From assembly GCF_001029105.3 (NCBI RefSeq), contig NZ_CP011807.3, positions 682,001 to 746,000 on the forward strand: a DNA stretch of 64,000 bases, in the 5' to 3' direction. This document shows, in pieces, positions 42,773-51,900 of the stretch. Numbering within the stretch: the stretch's first letter is position 1; every line of letters begins with the position of its first letter. Below the pieces are notes generated by a model that saw nothing but the letters and a program-made list of their open reading frames with translations, was not told the DNA's origin and did no database searches. Origin of the DNA: Pandoraea faecigallinarum. Lineage in GTDB: Bacteria > Pseudomonadota > Gammaproteobacteria > Burkholderiales > Burkholderiaceae. A program made the translations under genes and the position numbers.

Positions 42773-43606
42773 TCAGATCATTTCCAGCGGACGTTTGCGA
42801 GACGGCGCTTCGAAGTGATGATCGAGCAGGGCAAGTTCTTCCGCCGTCAGTTCGATGTCGTGCGCAGCGCGATTGGCCCGCACGTGCGCTTCGGTCCCGG
42901 CCTTCGGAATCGCAATGACTCCGGGCCGGCTCAAGACCCAGGCGAGCGCGATCTGCAACGGTTCGACATGCCGTTTGCGGGCAATGTCGCCCAGCACGCC
43001 GGAAGTCGGCAGCCTGCCTTGCTCGATGGGCGAATAAGCCATCATCGGCAGCTTGCGTGCTGCGAGCCATGGCGCCAGATCGTATTCGGGGCCACGTCGC
43101 GACAGGTTGAACAGCACCTGATCGGTGGCGCACGCATCGCCGCCGTGCGTGTCGAACAATTCCTCCATGTCGTCCGTATCGAAATTGCTCACGCCCCACC
43201 GGCGAATCTTGCCGGCATCGATCAACGCTTCGAAGCCGGCAATCGTGTCTTCGAGCGGCACGTCGCCCCGCCAGTGCAACAGATAGAGATCGATGCGGTC
43301 GGTGCGCAGGCGCGAGAGACTTCGCTCGCACGCGGCAACCACACCGTGCTTCGAGGCGTTGTGGGGGTAGACCTTGCTCACGAGGAACACCTCGTCGCGC
43401 AGGCCGTCGAGCGCTTCGCCAACGAGACGTTCCGTCGCGCCCTCGCCATACATTTCGGCGGTATCGACCAGTGTCATGCCGAGCGACACGCCAAGACGCA
43501 ACGCTGCGATTTCCTCGCGACGCCGCTCAGGCTTTTCGCCCATCATCCATGTGCCCTGACCGAGCACCGGTACGGTGTCGCCTTGAGGGAAAGTGTTGTT
43601 TCGCAT
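42773..43606 (-). CDS. Aldo/keto reductase
   Basis: A 277-residue NADPH-dependent oxidoreductase of the aldo/keto reductase superfamily. The catalytic Asp (VDTAEMYGEG), Tyr, Lys (LVSKVYPH) and His (YLLHWRG) are all visible, and the C-terminal cofactor motif IPKAGTEAHVRAN is present. The ATG at 43604-43606 has the near-perfect ribosome site AGGAGGA; the longer start at 43648 is not needed. It should reduce aldehydes or methylglyoxal-like carbonyls in the cytosol. It has a 596-bp upstream region holding a possible small RNA. Confidence 0.92.
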   Translation of the reverse strand: MRNNTFPQGDTVPVLGQGTWMMGEKPERRREEIAALRLGVSLGMTLVDTAEMYGEGATERLVGEALDGLRDEVFLVSKVYPHNASKHGVVAACERSLSRLRTDRIDLYLLHWRGDVPLEDTIAGFEALIDAGKIRRWGVSNFDTDDMEELFDTHGGDACATDQVLFNLSRRGPEYDLAPWLAARKLPMMAYSPIEQGRLPTSGVLGDIARKRHVEPLQIALAWVLSRPGVIAIPKAGTEAHVRANRAAHDIELTAEELALLDHHFEAPSRKRPLEMI

Positions 43607-43944
43607 GATCCGTCCTCCTGGATTTTTTGTGACCGATTTTGTGACCATTATCTGCCTGCATGTCGAGCGATGACCAGTGCGGTGAGGGTTGCACGCAACA
43701 CTTCGAGGTGTGGTCCTATCTTTCGGATCGGATTCGTCCTAGACAGGGGGCAGACAACGCCGCTTTTGCATTCGTACCCCCGATCTCTCGGATAGTTCAC
43801 AGACCTTTCGGCGAATTGCCGCGATAACCTGATTTCACCGATGCACATTGCGAATGTTGCTCCGCAGCGAGACGGCTCGGTGATGGCTCCCGCGATGTGC
43901 GTCGGGTCTTGGGAAGGCGGACGGAAATTAATTCGCTTCGAACG

Positions 43945-43973
43945 AAAAAAGAAAGCCCCGTGGGCGGGGCTTT
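43945..43973 (-). terminator. Intrinsic terminator on the minus strand
   Basis: AAAGCCCCG and CGGGGCTTT (43952-43973) form a perfect 9-bp stem with a TGGG loop on the plus strand; on the minus strand the stem is followed by C and six T. It terminates minus-strand transcription coming from the right, where no protein gene is present. Confidence 0.75.
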
Positions 43974-44100
43974 AAAGGCCGACCGGCGGTGCGTCGGCCA
44001 AGGAGGTTCGTCGGTTGCGCATCAAGGAAGGGTCTTGCGCGTCGAGGCCATGTTGTCGACATTGCCGGGCCGCCCATGGGGAGGAGGAATCCGAATGTGG
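43945..44100 (-). ncRNA. Candidate anti-Shine-Dalgarno small RNA
   Basis: Read on the minus strand, the segment contains CCTCCTCCCC (44087 to 44078) and AACCTCCTT (44008 to 44000), both complementary to ribosome-binding sites. Just after the second motif is a 7-bp hairpin (GGCCGAC/GTCGGCC, 43977-43999), then an intrinsic terminator: AAAGCCCCG/CGGGGCTTT with a 4-base loop followed by a T-rich tail (43945-43973). No coding gene on this strand uses that terminator. Anti-SD motifs in loops are typical of trans-acting regulatory RNAs such as the CcsR/cuckoo class. Promoter and 5' end are not clear, so the boundary at 44100 is approximate. Confidence 0.4.
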
Positions 44101-44202
44101 TGCGAAAGATGAGTAACAAAATGTGACGATTTGCGACCTTTTCGTGACATGGCGGTAACGCGATAATGGGGCACCCCAACACAGCAGAGGAGTGCCCCCG
44201 AG

Positions 44203-44775
44203 ATGGTCAAAGCGATCAAGTTCCAATCCTTCGGCTCACCGATTACGGCCGTCGAGCGCTACGCGCCGCCGGCGATCTTCTTTCACTGGGCTGTTGCGCT
44301 GCTGATCGTGATCGCGTATGCGGCGGTGATCGCGAAGGGATACCTGCCAAAGGGAAGTGCGCCGCGGGCATTGTCCATGACGATCCATGAGTGGGCAGGG
44401 ATTGCGGTGTTAATACTGGCCGTGCCGCGATTGTTGTGGCGTCTGGTCAGGGGGGCGCCGGGGGCGTTACCCGGTCAGGGATGGCCGGCGCGTTTCGGCT
44501 CGGCAGCGGTGCACTTGCTGCTTTATGTATTTCTGTTTGCGCAGCCGGTGCTGGGTTATCTCACGCTCAACGCCGGTGGGCACGGACTCACGATTCCGGG
44601 GCTTGACATGGCGTTGCCGCAGTTCATCGATAAGGACGACGAACTGCGCCGGTCGATCAAGGACATCCACGAAACGCTGGGAAGCGCGTTTTATTGGGTT
44701 ATCGGGCTGCACGCGCTCGCGGCACTCTGGCATCACTACTTTCGACGCGACGATACGCTGCGTCGCATGCTCTGA
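44203..44775 (+). CDS. Cytochrome b561
   Basis: A 190-residue membrane cytochrome of the bacterial b561 (CybB-like) family with four hydrophobic segments. Candidate haem ligands are His28 (FFHWAV), His62 (TIHEWAG), His156 (KDIHETLG) and His170 (GLHALAALWHHY), matching the two-haem four-helix layout. It probably passes electrons from ubiquinol and may protect against superoxide. The GATAAT hexamer at 44162-44167 is a good -10 candidate. It is convergent with the TonB receptor, only 21 bp away. Confidence 0.9.
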   Translation: MVKAIKFQSFGSPITAVERYAPPAIFFHWAVALLIVIAYAAVIAKGYLPKGSAPRALSMTIHEWAGIAVLILAVPRLLWRLVRGAPGALPGQGWPARFGSAAVHLLLYVFLFAQPVLGYLTLNAGGHGLTIPGLDMALPQFIDKDDELRRSIKDIHETLGSAFYWVIGLHALAALWHHYFRRDDTLRRML

Positions 44776-44796
44776 GCTGCGTGCCCCCGTGCACTC

Positions 44797-47064
44797 CTAG
44801 AACGCGAACCGCATGCCCGCGAACACGCTGCGCCCGTCGCCGGGGTAGAACACCGCGGTGTTCGCGGTTCGGGCATCGGTCACGGTGCTGAAGTCGGATA
44901 CGTAGCGCTTGTCCGTCAGGTTGCGAGCATCGACATAGAACGTTACACCGCGCTGAAGCAGATACGACGCCTGCAAGCCAATCAGCGTGTAGCCGGGAAC
45001 GCGCATTGTGTTCGCATAGTCGACCCACGCACCGGTCGGTACCCAGTCGAGCGACGCGGCGATCTGGAAGCGATTCGTCAATGCGTAGCCCAGTGTGGTG
45101 CGCAACACGTGCGTCGGCACGCCCGCGATCCGGTTGTTGCCGTACTGCGGGTCGTCGCGGAAGCGGAAATCGCTGTAGTTCCAGAGTTGCGACAGCGTCA
45201 CGCGATCGCCCGTGGCGACAATGTTCTTTAACAAATCGACCGAAGCGCCGACTTCGAGCCCTTGCAGCACCGTCTTGTTCGCGTTGAAGGTGGCGGCCGG
45301 GACATCGGGGTTCGTTGTGTACTGGAGCAACTGATCGCGCACGAGCGAGCGGTAGGCCGTCACGTCCCACGCCACCCGATCGAGCTTGCCGCGCGTGCCG
45401 GCTTCGATCGTCCAGGCGTGTTGCGACGCGAGTGGAACGAAGCGGGAAGTCGCGCCGAAGGTTTGAGAAAGATCGGTGAAATCGGGCACGTCGGCGCTGC
45501 GCGTGACATCGATGAACGCCTGAACGTCCTTGCGCGGTTCCCAGAGCAGACCGATTTTCGGATTCACACCCGAGTAGGCGGCGCTCGTCGAACGATAGTT
45601 GAGGTCGCCGGGCACGCCGCCATAGTCGATGTACTGACGTACGTCACGATAGGCTTTGGCGCCGACCATCAACCCGAGCGTCGGAAGGAAGAAGAGGCGA
45701 TTCTCGAAATACGCCTCGTAGTTGTACGCGCTCTGACGCGAATCGAGCGTTTGCGCGCCACGGTTGCCATTCACGTTGACGTACTGATCGGCCTTCGTAT
45801 TGCCGCCGAAGAAGCGCGCGCCGACGATCAGGTCGTTGCGCATGCCGGCGAGCGTCAGGTTGGCCGTGTAACGCGGTGCGACGCCGTATGTCCAGCCGTC
45901 CTGATCGATGACCTGAAAGATCGGGTGATACAGGCTCTTGTGAATGACCCACGAAGCGATGTCGAGCTGGCCGACGTCGAAACGGATCGTGGTGAGGTTG
46001 CCCAGCCGCTCGGTGCGCGTATTGCGCGCCTGATCGCCGGAGATGGCGGAGGCCGCGGCTTTCGTCGGATTGTTGAGGGCGTCGAACAGCGACAACGTGC
46101 CGGGCAGCTTCTGGTCGACGATGTACGCGCCAAAGAAGAAGCGCGTTTCGACGCGTGGCGAAAATTTGTAGCCGATGTTCGCGTTGATCTGGGCATAGTT
46201 GCCCTTGGCGTGATCCCGATAGCCGTCGGAACGATTCAGGGTGACGGTGGCAAGCGCGTCGAGCGGGCCGAAGATGCGCGACATCTGAGCGCTCGCCCGC
46301 ACGGTGCCGAAGCTGCCGCCTTCGAGACGGAACTGATCGGGGGCCTCAGCCGTGTAGGCGGTCGGTGTGACGAAGTTCAAGGCACCGCCGAGCGTCGTCG
46401 AGCCGTAAGTCAGGCCGTTTCCGCCCTTGTAGATCTCGGTCGAGCGCAGACCGATCGGGTCGATCTGATAGTAGTCGCCGCTGCCGTCGGCCGAGTTGGT
46501 AGGAATGCCGTCCTGCAAGAGTTCGAGACCGCGCACGTGGTAGCCGCGCGCAATGCCCGAGCCTCGGATCGATACGCGCAGTTCCTGACCGTACCGGTTC
46601 TGCACGAATACGCCCGGGCTGTCCTTGAGCACGTCGCGCAGGTTGAACGCGTAGGTGTCGCGATACGCATCGGCATCGACGAAACCGACCGAACCGGCCG
46701 TCTGAAAGAGATTGGCTTTCTGCTCCTCGACGCTCGGCGACGTGAGTGATTCCGGCGGTGCGGTGACTGTCGTGGTTGGCAGTGTTGTGACCGGCGCGGC
46801 ACTGCCCTGTGGTGCGGCCGGGAGATCTGCTTGAGCTACCCGCAACGCGGACACCGGGGCCGCGGATGCGGCCTCGGTCGCCGGCGAACGTGGCGGGGTC
46901 TCGGCGCGCCCGCCCGCGTGGGTGGCGGCATGTGTCGCGTCGACGGCAACGCTCAGGCCAGTCGAGGCGGGATCGTTAGTGAGTGCGTGTGCGGCGCTGC
47001 CCAGTGAAGCAAGGGCGAGCGCGATGGCCGTTTGCAACGGCTTCTGCGTGATGGAACGTGACAT
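44797..47064 (-). CDS. TonB-dependent outer-membrane receptor
   Basis: A 755-residue receptor for energy-dependent uptake of a metal chelate, vitamin or similar ligand. A signal peptide (ATG 47062-47064, about 26 residues ending SAAHA) is followed by a Pro/Thr/Ala-rich N-terminal region, the plug domain (LKDSPGVFVQNRYGQELRVS and DGIPTNSADGSG) and a long beta barrel that ends in FAGMRFAF, with a terminal Phe. The plug resembles FecA/ferric-citrate-like and siderophore receptors. A DUF2946 protein is encoded upstream on the same strand, about 300 bp away; such pairs are known from copper/metal loci. The ligand cannot be read. Confidence 0.92.
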   Translation of the reverse strand: MSRSITQKPLQTAIALALASLGSAAHALTNDPASTGLSVAVDATHAATHAGGRAETPPRSPATEAASAAPVSALRVAQADLPAAPQGSAAPVTTLPTTTVTAPPESLTSPSVEEQKANLFQTAGSVGFVDADAYRDTYAFNLRDVLKDSPGVFVQNRYGQELRVSIRGSGIARGYHVRGLELLQDGIPTNSADGSGDYYQIDPIGLRSTEIYKGGNGLTYGSTTLGGALNFVTPTAYTAEAPDQFRLEGGSFGTVRASAQMSRIFGPLDALATVTLNRSDGYRDHAKGNYAQINANIGYKFSPRVETRFFFGAYIVDQKLPGTLSLFDALNNPTKAAASAISGDQARNTRTERLGNLTTIRFDVGQLDIASWVIHKSLYHPIFQVIDQDGWTYGVAPRYTANLTLAGMRNDLIVGARFFGGNTKADQYVNVNGNRGAQTLDSRQSAYNYEAYFENRLFFLPTLGLMVGAKAYRDVRQYIDYGGVPGDLNYRSTSAAYSGVNPKIGLLWEPRKDVQAFIDVTRSADVPDFTDLSQTFGATSRFVPLASQHAWTIEAGTRGKLDRVAWDVTAYRSLVRDQLLQYTTNPDVPAATFNANKTVLQGLEVGASVDLLKNIVATGDRVTLSQLWNYSDFRFRDDPQYGNNRIAGVPTHVLRTTLGYALTNRFQIAASLDWVPTGAWVDYANTMRVPGYTLIGLQASYLLQRGVTFYVDARNLTDKRYVSDFSTVTDARTANTAVFYPGDGRSVFAGMRFAF

Positions 47065-47363
47065 GAGTGTCTCTCTCGCGACCGCGCGACGGTCGCCTGA
47101 TGATCGTGAGATGACGAACGCGACGCGTGCCATGCGGGCGTGGTGTCTTTCGGAACCTCGTGACGGACGGACGACGTCACATGGCGTCATACAGCGTCAC
47201 GCGAAATCCGCATGATGTTCGTACGACACTGATAGGCGAGGCACGAAAGACGGTGCGAGCCAACGAAGCATGGTGCGTTCGACAGGAACCGCTGCATCGG
47301 CGAGCCAAGGCGGGCCGTGCTGGCGGTCAGGGGATCAGACGGCGAGAGAGGGCGGCGCGCGGG

Positions 47364-47831
47364 CTAAGGCGTCGGAGAAGCGGGCGCGCGGGAAATGCGA
47401 CACCAACGCCGGGGGGCGGCATCGATGCGAGCCCGCGCGACGGGCGGGGGGGTATGGAAATCGGTAGTGACGAGCGGCTGGTGAGCCCACAGGGCACAGT
47501 AGCCGCACTTCTCCCAATGGCCGGCAGCGGCAAGGGAAGGGTCCCCGCCACCATGGCTGCTGTGATGCGCTGCGGGTTGCCCCTGGACTTGCGGGGCCTG
47601 CGCATCGTCGTGCCCGTCATGGCCGTCATGTGCCGGCTCGCGCCGGGCGTCGGCGCTCGGTGCGGTGTTTGTCCCCGCTGCGGCCTGAGTGCCCTGTACC
47701 GTGCAATAGACCGCGAACGGGTCTTCCTGCATGGCGGCTCGCCACTGCGCAATCGCAGGCATGAGCGCTGCCAGCAGGATCGCCATCAAGGCGATTCCGA
47801 TTGCGACGCGATGCTGACGGAGCTTGCGCAT
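47364..47831 (-). CDS. DUF2946 family protein
   Basis: A 155-residue exported or membrane-anchored protein of the DUF2946 group. A hydrophobic N-terminal segment (about residues 10-28, GIALMAILLAALMPAIAQW) is followed by a His/Asp/Gly-rich middle (DGHDGHDD, HHSSHGGGD) and a CGYC pair (about residue 110), which suggests metal binding. DUF2946 proteins are often found beside TonB receptors and copper proteins. It lies upstream of the TonB receptor on the same strand and is preceded by a perfect palindrome (47871-47884) and an 8-bp tandem repeat (47901-47936), both possible control elements. Confidence 0.78.
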   Translation of the reverse strand: MRKLRQHRVAIGIALMAILLAALMPAIAQWRAAMQEDPFAVYCTVQGTQAAAGTNTAPSADARREPAHDGHDGHDDAQAPQVQGQPAAHHSSHGGGDPSLAAAGHWEKCGYCALWAHQPLVTTDFHTPPPVARARIDAAPRRWCRISRAPASPTP

Positions 47832-47870
47832 GCCTTGACCGGTAAGAAGGAAGCGAGGCGCTCATGTCAC

Positions 47871-47884
47871 GACGTCATGACGTC
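47871..47884. promoter_or_regulatory. Perfect 14-bp palindrome upstream of the DUF2946 gene
   Basis: GACGTCATGACGTC is its own reverse complement and lies 40-53 bases before the DUF2946 start. This suits a dimeric regulator such as a metal-sensing repressor. Function is inferred from position only. Confidence 0.45.
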
Positions 47885-47900
47885 ATCACGGAATCGCAAA

Positions 47901-47936
47901 ATCGAGAAATCGAGAAATCGAGAAATCGAGAAATCG
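47901..47936. repeat. 8-bp tandem repeat, four and a half copies
   Basis: ATCGAGAA is repeated four times with a partial fifth copy, 70-105 bases upstream of the DUF2946/TonB-receptor unit. Tandem repeats that are not multiples of the helical turn and lie in promoters can change expression when copy number slips, so phase variation of the receptor unit is possible. Confidence 0.7.
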
Positions 47937-48052
47937 GATGCGAGCGAACCTCGGGGAACCAGGCATTGTAGGTGCTGTCGTCGCATTGCGTAAATGCTTT
48001 GCGTTCTCATGTAGGGAGGGCGCGACAATTTGACGCATCGATCCGTGTGAAC

Positions 48053-48091
48053 AAAAAGGGAGCGCCACGGCCCCCCAGCGCGTGGCGCCCC
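48053..48091 (-). terminator. Intrinsic terminator of the OmpW gene
   Basis: On the minus strand, CGCCACG and CGTGGCG arms (core 48062-48069 and 48081-48088) are extended by flanking G-C pairs, and a TTTTT tract follows (48057 to 48053). It lies just downstream of the OmpW stop at 48102. Confidence 0.8.
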
Positions 48092-48101
48092 GCACCGGAT
48101 A

Positions 48102-48806
48102 TCAGAACTTCATCCCAACACCGACGCCGACGATCAGCGGATCGATGTGCAGCGTGCCGAGATCGGTTCCGGCCAGCGAGGTATCCGTCTTCATCCAGAT
48201 TTTCTTGATGTCGACGTTGAAGAACAGGTATTTGGTCATCTGAATGTCCACACCGGCTTGCAATGCCGGGCCGACGCTGTGGTTCCTGATTTCGATGGGC
48301 GTGCCGCCGGCGTTCAGATTGCTGTTCCAGAAGCGGGTGTAATTGATACCCGCACCCACGTAGGGACGCACCTTGCCGGCATGGTTGAAGTGGTACTGAA
48401 GCAGCAGGGTCGGCGGCAGCACATTCACACCGCCGAGATGCCCGAGGTTGGACGTGAGTTGATGGCGCGACATGCCGAGAATGAGTTCGACGCCCACGTT
48501 GTCGAGAATCATGTACGTGAAGTCGAGCTCGGGCACGATCGCGTTGTTCACCGTGACGCCGAGCGTAGGCAGCACGCTGCCGCTCGCATGCGAGTCGGGC
48601 ATGATCCCGATGGCGCGAACGCGCGCAAGAATGTCGCCGGCATAGACGCCCTGCGCGCTGTTCTTGATGAAGCCGGGAGTTGTCGCTGTGTCAGGTGTGC
48701 CGCGAGAGGTCTGGGGCGGGGTCTGTGCGCAGGCAGAGCCGCTGAACACGGCGTTACCGGTGAGCAGTGCCGCTGCGATGGCCACGGCACCAAGGGAATG
48801 CTTCAT
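48102..48806 (-). CDS. OmpW-family outer-membrane protein
   Basis: A 234-residue outer-membrane protein of the OmpW/AlkL family, an eight-stranded barrel thought to pass small hydrophobic molecules. The signal peptide (about residues 1-27, ending ACAQ) starts at the ATG at 48804-48806; a longer frame to 49010 has no such start. The mature protein contains VELILGMSRHQLTSNL, TLLLQYHFN and GAGINYTRFWN, all family hallmarks, and ends in VGMKF with a terminal Phe. An intrinsic terminator follows the stop. Confidence 0.92.
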   Translation of the reverse strand: MKHSLGAVAIAAALLTGNAVFSGSACAQTPPQTSRGTPDTATTPGFIKNSAQGVYAGDILARVRAIGIMPDSHASGSVLPTLGVTVNNAIVPELDFTYMILDNVGVELILGMSRHQLTSNLGHLGGVNVLPPTLLLQYHFNHAGKVRPYVGAGINYTRFWNSNLNAGGTPIEIRNHSVGPALQAGVDIQMTKYLFFNVDIKKIWMKTDTSLAGTDLGTLHIDPLIVGVGVGMKF

Positions 48807-49011
48807 GATGTTTTCCAAAGTCGTGAGTGAGCACGGCCGATGGTAGAAGCGCGTCGTGCCGACGCCTTTGATGCGCATCAAGAGCGAGAGAGTGCGAACC
48901 GCTGGTGCGACAAACTGTCGCGAACGCCGGATGGCGGCCCCGGTCGCCGCCGTCGCGCGAGTGAGCGGCGGGTTTTGGTAGGATGCGGACTTTGCCACGC
49001 TGTCCCTCATC

Positions 49012-51609
49012 GTGAAGCGCCCGATTTCGTCGCTGTTTTCCTCGCTCCTGCATGCCGCCGCTCAGGCGGGCCGGCATGGTCTGCGTCTTCTGCAATCGCT
49101 GCAGCCGTATGCCGTTCGGGTTGGGTATCACGTGCGGCATCCCACGCGTCGGGGTGTACTGATCGCTATCGCCGCGCTGCCGTGCCTGCTCGTCGGCTAC
49201 ACGCTCATCCTGATTCCGTTTACGCCGGGCATTCGCGATATCCGCCGCGCGAAGGTCGATCGGCCGGCGCAGGTGCTATCCGTGGATGGCAAACCGATTG
49301 CCGAATTCCGGCCGTCGAATCGCGAGTGGGTGTCGCTCAAGGACGTATCGCCCAATGTCGTCAAGGCGCTCATATCGACGGAAGATCACCGCTTTTACGA
49401 GCATCACGGCATCGATCTGAAGCGCACCGCGGGGGCGGCGCTGCACACGTTCTCCGGGGACCGTCAGGGCGGCTCGACCATCACTCAGCAACTCGCGCGC
49501 AATTTGTATCCGGACGATATCGGCCGCGCGCCCACGCTCACGCGCAAACTGAAGGAAGCGATTACCGCGCTCAAGATCGAGGCGCTCTACACCAAGCCGG
49601 AGATCCTCGAGACGTATCTGAATACCGTTCCGTTCCTGTACAACGCGTTCGGCATCGAGATGGCGGCGCGCACGTACTTCGACAAGTCGGCGGACCAGTT
49701 GGATGTCGTTGAAGCGGCCACGCTCGTCGGCATGCTCAAGGGCAACAGTTACTACAACCCCGTCATCAACCCGGAGCGCGCGCTGCAACGCCGCAACACG
49801 GTGCTCGCGCAGATGGTGAAGTTCGGCGATCTGGACGCATCGAAACTCGCCGCGCTGCAAAAGCGTCCCTTGCGCATCGACTTCGAGCGCCAGACCGAAG
49901 CGCCGGGACCCGCGCCGCACTTCGCGCAGCAATTGCGCAAATGGCTGATCGGCTGGGCCGATCGCAACGACTACAACATTTATTCCGACGGTCTGGTGGT
50001 GCACACCACCATCGACTCCCGCTTGCAGACGATGGCGACGCAGGCGCTCACGCGTCAGGCGAATCAACTGCAAGGTATTGCCGACGCGAACTGGTCGGCC
50101 CGAGGCGGATGGCGCGACAACACGGTCCTGGTACAGGCCTTCGTGCGGGAGTCGGCAGAGTATCGCAACGCGGTCGCAGGCGGCGAGGCGCCGGAGGCGG
50201 CAATGAAGCGTCTGTTCGCGGACAAGCCATTCATGCAGAACCTGCGCGAGACGAAGACGCGCTTGCAGGCAGGCTTCCTTGCCATCGATCCGCGCACGGG
50301 CGAGATTCGTGCGTGGGTCGGAAGCCGCGACTTCACGACCGACCCGTTCGATCACGTTCAGCAGGCGCGCCGTCAACCCGGATCGACGTTCAAACCATTC
50401 GTCTATGGTGCTGCCTTCGTCAAGGGACGCAAGCCGGACGACACCATCGTCGATCAGCCTGTGGAGATTCCCCTTGCGGGAGGCGAGATCTGGCGGCCGA
50501 GCGACGACACCGCACCGACCAACAAGCCGATGAAGCTGAGCGACGCGCTGGCGCAATCGCGCAATACCGTCACGGCGCAGTTGATGCAGGATGTCGGTCC
50601 CTCCCGGGTGGTCGGTCTGGCGCGGGCGATGGGCGTGCGAGAAAGCAGGCTCGACGCGGTGCCGTCGCTGGCGCTTGGCACCAGCCCTGTCTCGCTCAAG
50701 GAGATGGTGGCCGCGTACGGCACTATTGCGGACGGCGGCGAGTATCGTGAGCCGACGATGGTCACGGAGATCACCAACGGCGATGGCGAAGTGTTGGCGA
50801 CGTTCTCGCCGGCGCGTCCCGAGCGGGCGCTCTCCGAGGCCGACGACTACACCTTGCTCGACACGATGCGCGGTGTCGTCAATCGCGGCACGGGCAACGC
50901 GATTCGCACGCGCTTCGGGATTCGCGCCGATGTTGCGGGCAAGACCGGCACGACGCAAAACAACACCGACGGCTGGTTCATTCTGATGCAGTCGCAGTTG
51001 GTCGCAGGTGCGTGGGTGGGCTTCAACGACAGCCGTATTACGTTGCGCAGCGATTATTGGGGACAGGGCGCGCACAGCGCATTGCCAATCGTCGGCGACG
51101 TCTTCTCACGGGCGCTGCGGGCCAGGGTGATCGACGGAAATGCGAAGTTCGAGGCGCCGGATAACCATCACTGGTACAGCGATTTATGGACGCGGGCCTC
51201 GGATTGGGTGACCGGCCTTTTTGCGAAGAAGCCGGAGCCCAGGCAGAAAGCGCAAGTGAAGCGCCAGGCGAGCGCGCCGGCACCGGCAAATGAGACCGGC
51301 GCGCAGAAAGCCGCGAACCCGGCCAACGCGTCGGCGCCCACCCCCGACACCGCCAGCGGCCCATTGCCCGTGCCGATCGCCTCGGCCGTACTGGCGCAGC
51401 CGGACGATGCGTCGCCGGCGAGTACACCGGCACCGCATGGGACTACGATTCCGGGGGTGCCGGGCGAGTGGAATGGGCCGGGGGGCGTGCCACCCGGCAC
51501 GTCGATGCCCTCGGCCCCGACCGGCGGCGTCATCCTGTCGCCGCCGGTCCCATCACAGAATCCGCCGCAGAACCCACAGGTGTCCCCGGCACCCGCACCG
51601 GCACAGTAG
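49012..51609 (+). CDS. Class A penicillin-binding protein (PBP1A family)
   Basis: An 865-residue bifunctional peptidoglycan synthase. A single anchor helix (about residues 46-68) is followed by the glycosyltransferase domain with catalytic Glu124 (STEDHRFYEHHG) and GGSTITQQLARNL, and then the transpeptidase domain with Ser458 of STFK, SRN at 516-518 and KTGTT at 644. The start is a GTG. From about residue 740 the tail is Pro/Ala/Gln-rich and disordered. The stop TAG is followed in the same frame by the repeat region described separately. It is a divergent neighbour of the OmpW gene. Being one of possibly several PBP1A paralogues, it is given no gene name. Confidence 0.93.
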   Translation: MKRPISSLFSSLLHAAAQAGRHGLRLLQSLQPYAVRVGYHVRHPTRRGVLIAIAALPCLLVGYTLILIPFTPGIRDIRRAKVDRPAQVLSVDGKPIAEFRPSNREWVSLKDVSPNVVKALISTEDHRFYEHHGIDLKRTAGAALHTFSGDRQGGSTITQQLARNLYPDDIGRAPTLTRKLKEAITALKIEALYTKPEILETYLNTVPFLYNAFGIEMAARTYFDKSADQLDVVEAATLVGMLKGNSYYNPVINPERALQRRNTVLAQMVKFGDLDASKLAALQKRPLRIDFERQTEAPGPAPHFAQQLRKWLIGWADRNDYNIYSDGLVVHTTIDSRLQTMATQALTRQANQLQGIADANWSARGGWRDNTVLVQAFVRESAEYRNAVAGGEAPEAAMKRLFADKPFMQNLRETKTRLQAGFLAIDPRTGEIRAWVGSRDFTTDPFDHVQQARRQPGSTFKPFVYGAAFVKGRKPDDTIVDQPVEIPLAGGEIWRPSDDTAPTNKPMKLSDALAQSRNTVTAQLMQDVGPSRVVGLARAMGVRESRLDAVPSLALGTSPVSLKEMVAAYGTIADGGEYREPTMVTEITNGDGEVLATFSPARPERALSEADDYTLLDTMRGVVNRGTGNAIRTRFGIRADVAGKTGTTQNNTDGWFILMQSQLVAGAWVGFNDSRITLRSDYWGQGAHSALPIVGDVFSRALRARVIDGNAKFEAPDNHHWYSDLWTRASDWVTGLFAKKPEPRQKAQVKRQASAPAPANETGAQKAANPANASAPTPDTASGPLPVPIASAVLAQPDDASPASTPAPHGTTIPGVPGEWNGPGGVPPGTSMPSAPTGGVILSPPVPSQNPPQNPQVSPAPAPAQ

Positions 51610-51636
51610 AGGACCCGGCAAGCCGCGCATCAGGTG

Positions 51637-51900
51637 TCTCACCAAGCACCTCAACAATCGCCTCACCAAACGCCTCACCAAGCGCCTCACCAAGCACCTC
51701 AACAAACGCCTCAACAAACGCCTCAACAAACGCCTCAACAAACGCCTCAACAAACGCCTCAACAAACGCCTCAACAAACGCCTCAACAAGCACCTCAACA
51801 AGCACCTCAACAAACGCTTCACCAAGCGCCTCAACAAACGCCTCACCAGACACCTCACCAGGCACCCCACCAGGCGCTTCAACGCGCGCCTCACCAACCG
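51637..51900. repeat. Minisatellite: 22 tandem 12-bp units
   Basis: The consensus unit is CCTCAACAAACG. Seven identical units stand in a row at 51697-51780, with diverged units (CCTCACCAAGCA, CCTCACCAGGCA and others) on both sides. Since 12 is a multiple of 3, all six frames stay open across the array, which produces the low-complexity translations there. It begins 28 bp after the stop of the penicillin-binding protein, in the frame of that protein. Perfect central units suggest recent expansion, so length is expected to vary between strains. Confidence 0.92.

Larger units (their letters stand above)
43607..44202. other. Intergenic region with candidate small RNA and cytochrome promoter
   Basis: No protein gene is seen. 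The right part carries the candidate minus-strand small RNA (43945-44100). Close to the cytochrome gene, GATAAT at 44162-44167 is a good -10 candidate for the plus strand. Open frames here are short and unrecognised. Confidence 0.55.

Noticed and set aside
44094..44113. Mini-ORF with a perfect GGAGGAGG site (MWCER) before the cytochrome gene
   Set aside because: The same bases are better explained as the anti-SD motif of the minus-strand RNA candidate; five codons give no support for a leader peptide.
49276..51075. A 599-codon open frame on the minus strand opposite the penicillin-binding protein gene
   Set aside because: It is antisense to a clearly recognised gene; its translation is Arg/Val/His-rich without domains, as expected for the shadow of a GC-rich gene.
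51637..51900. Possible CRISPR array
   Set aside because: The units are 12 bp, directly adjacent, with no spacers and no cas genes nearby; it is a minisatellite.
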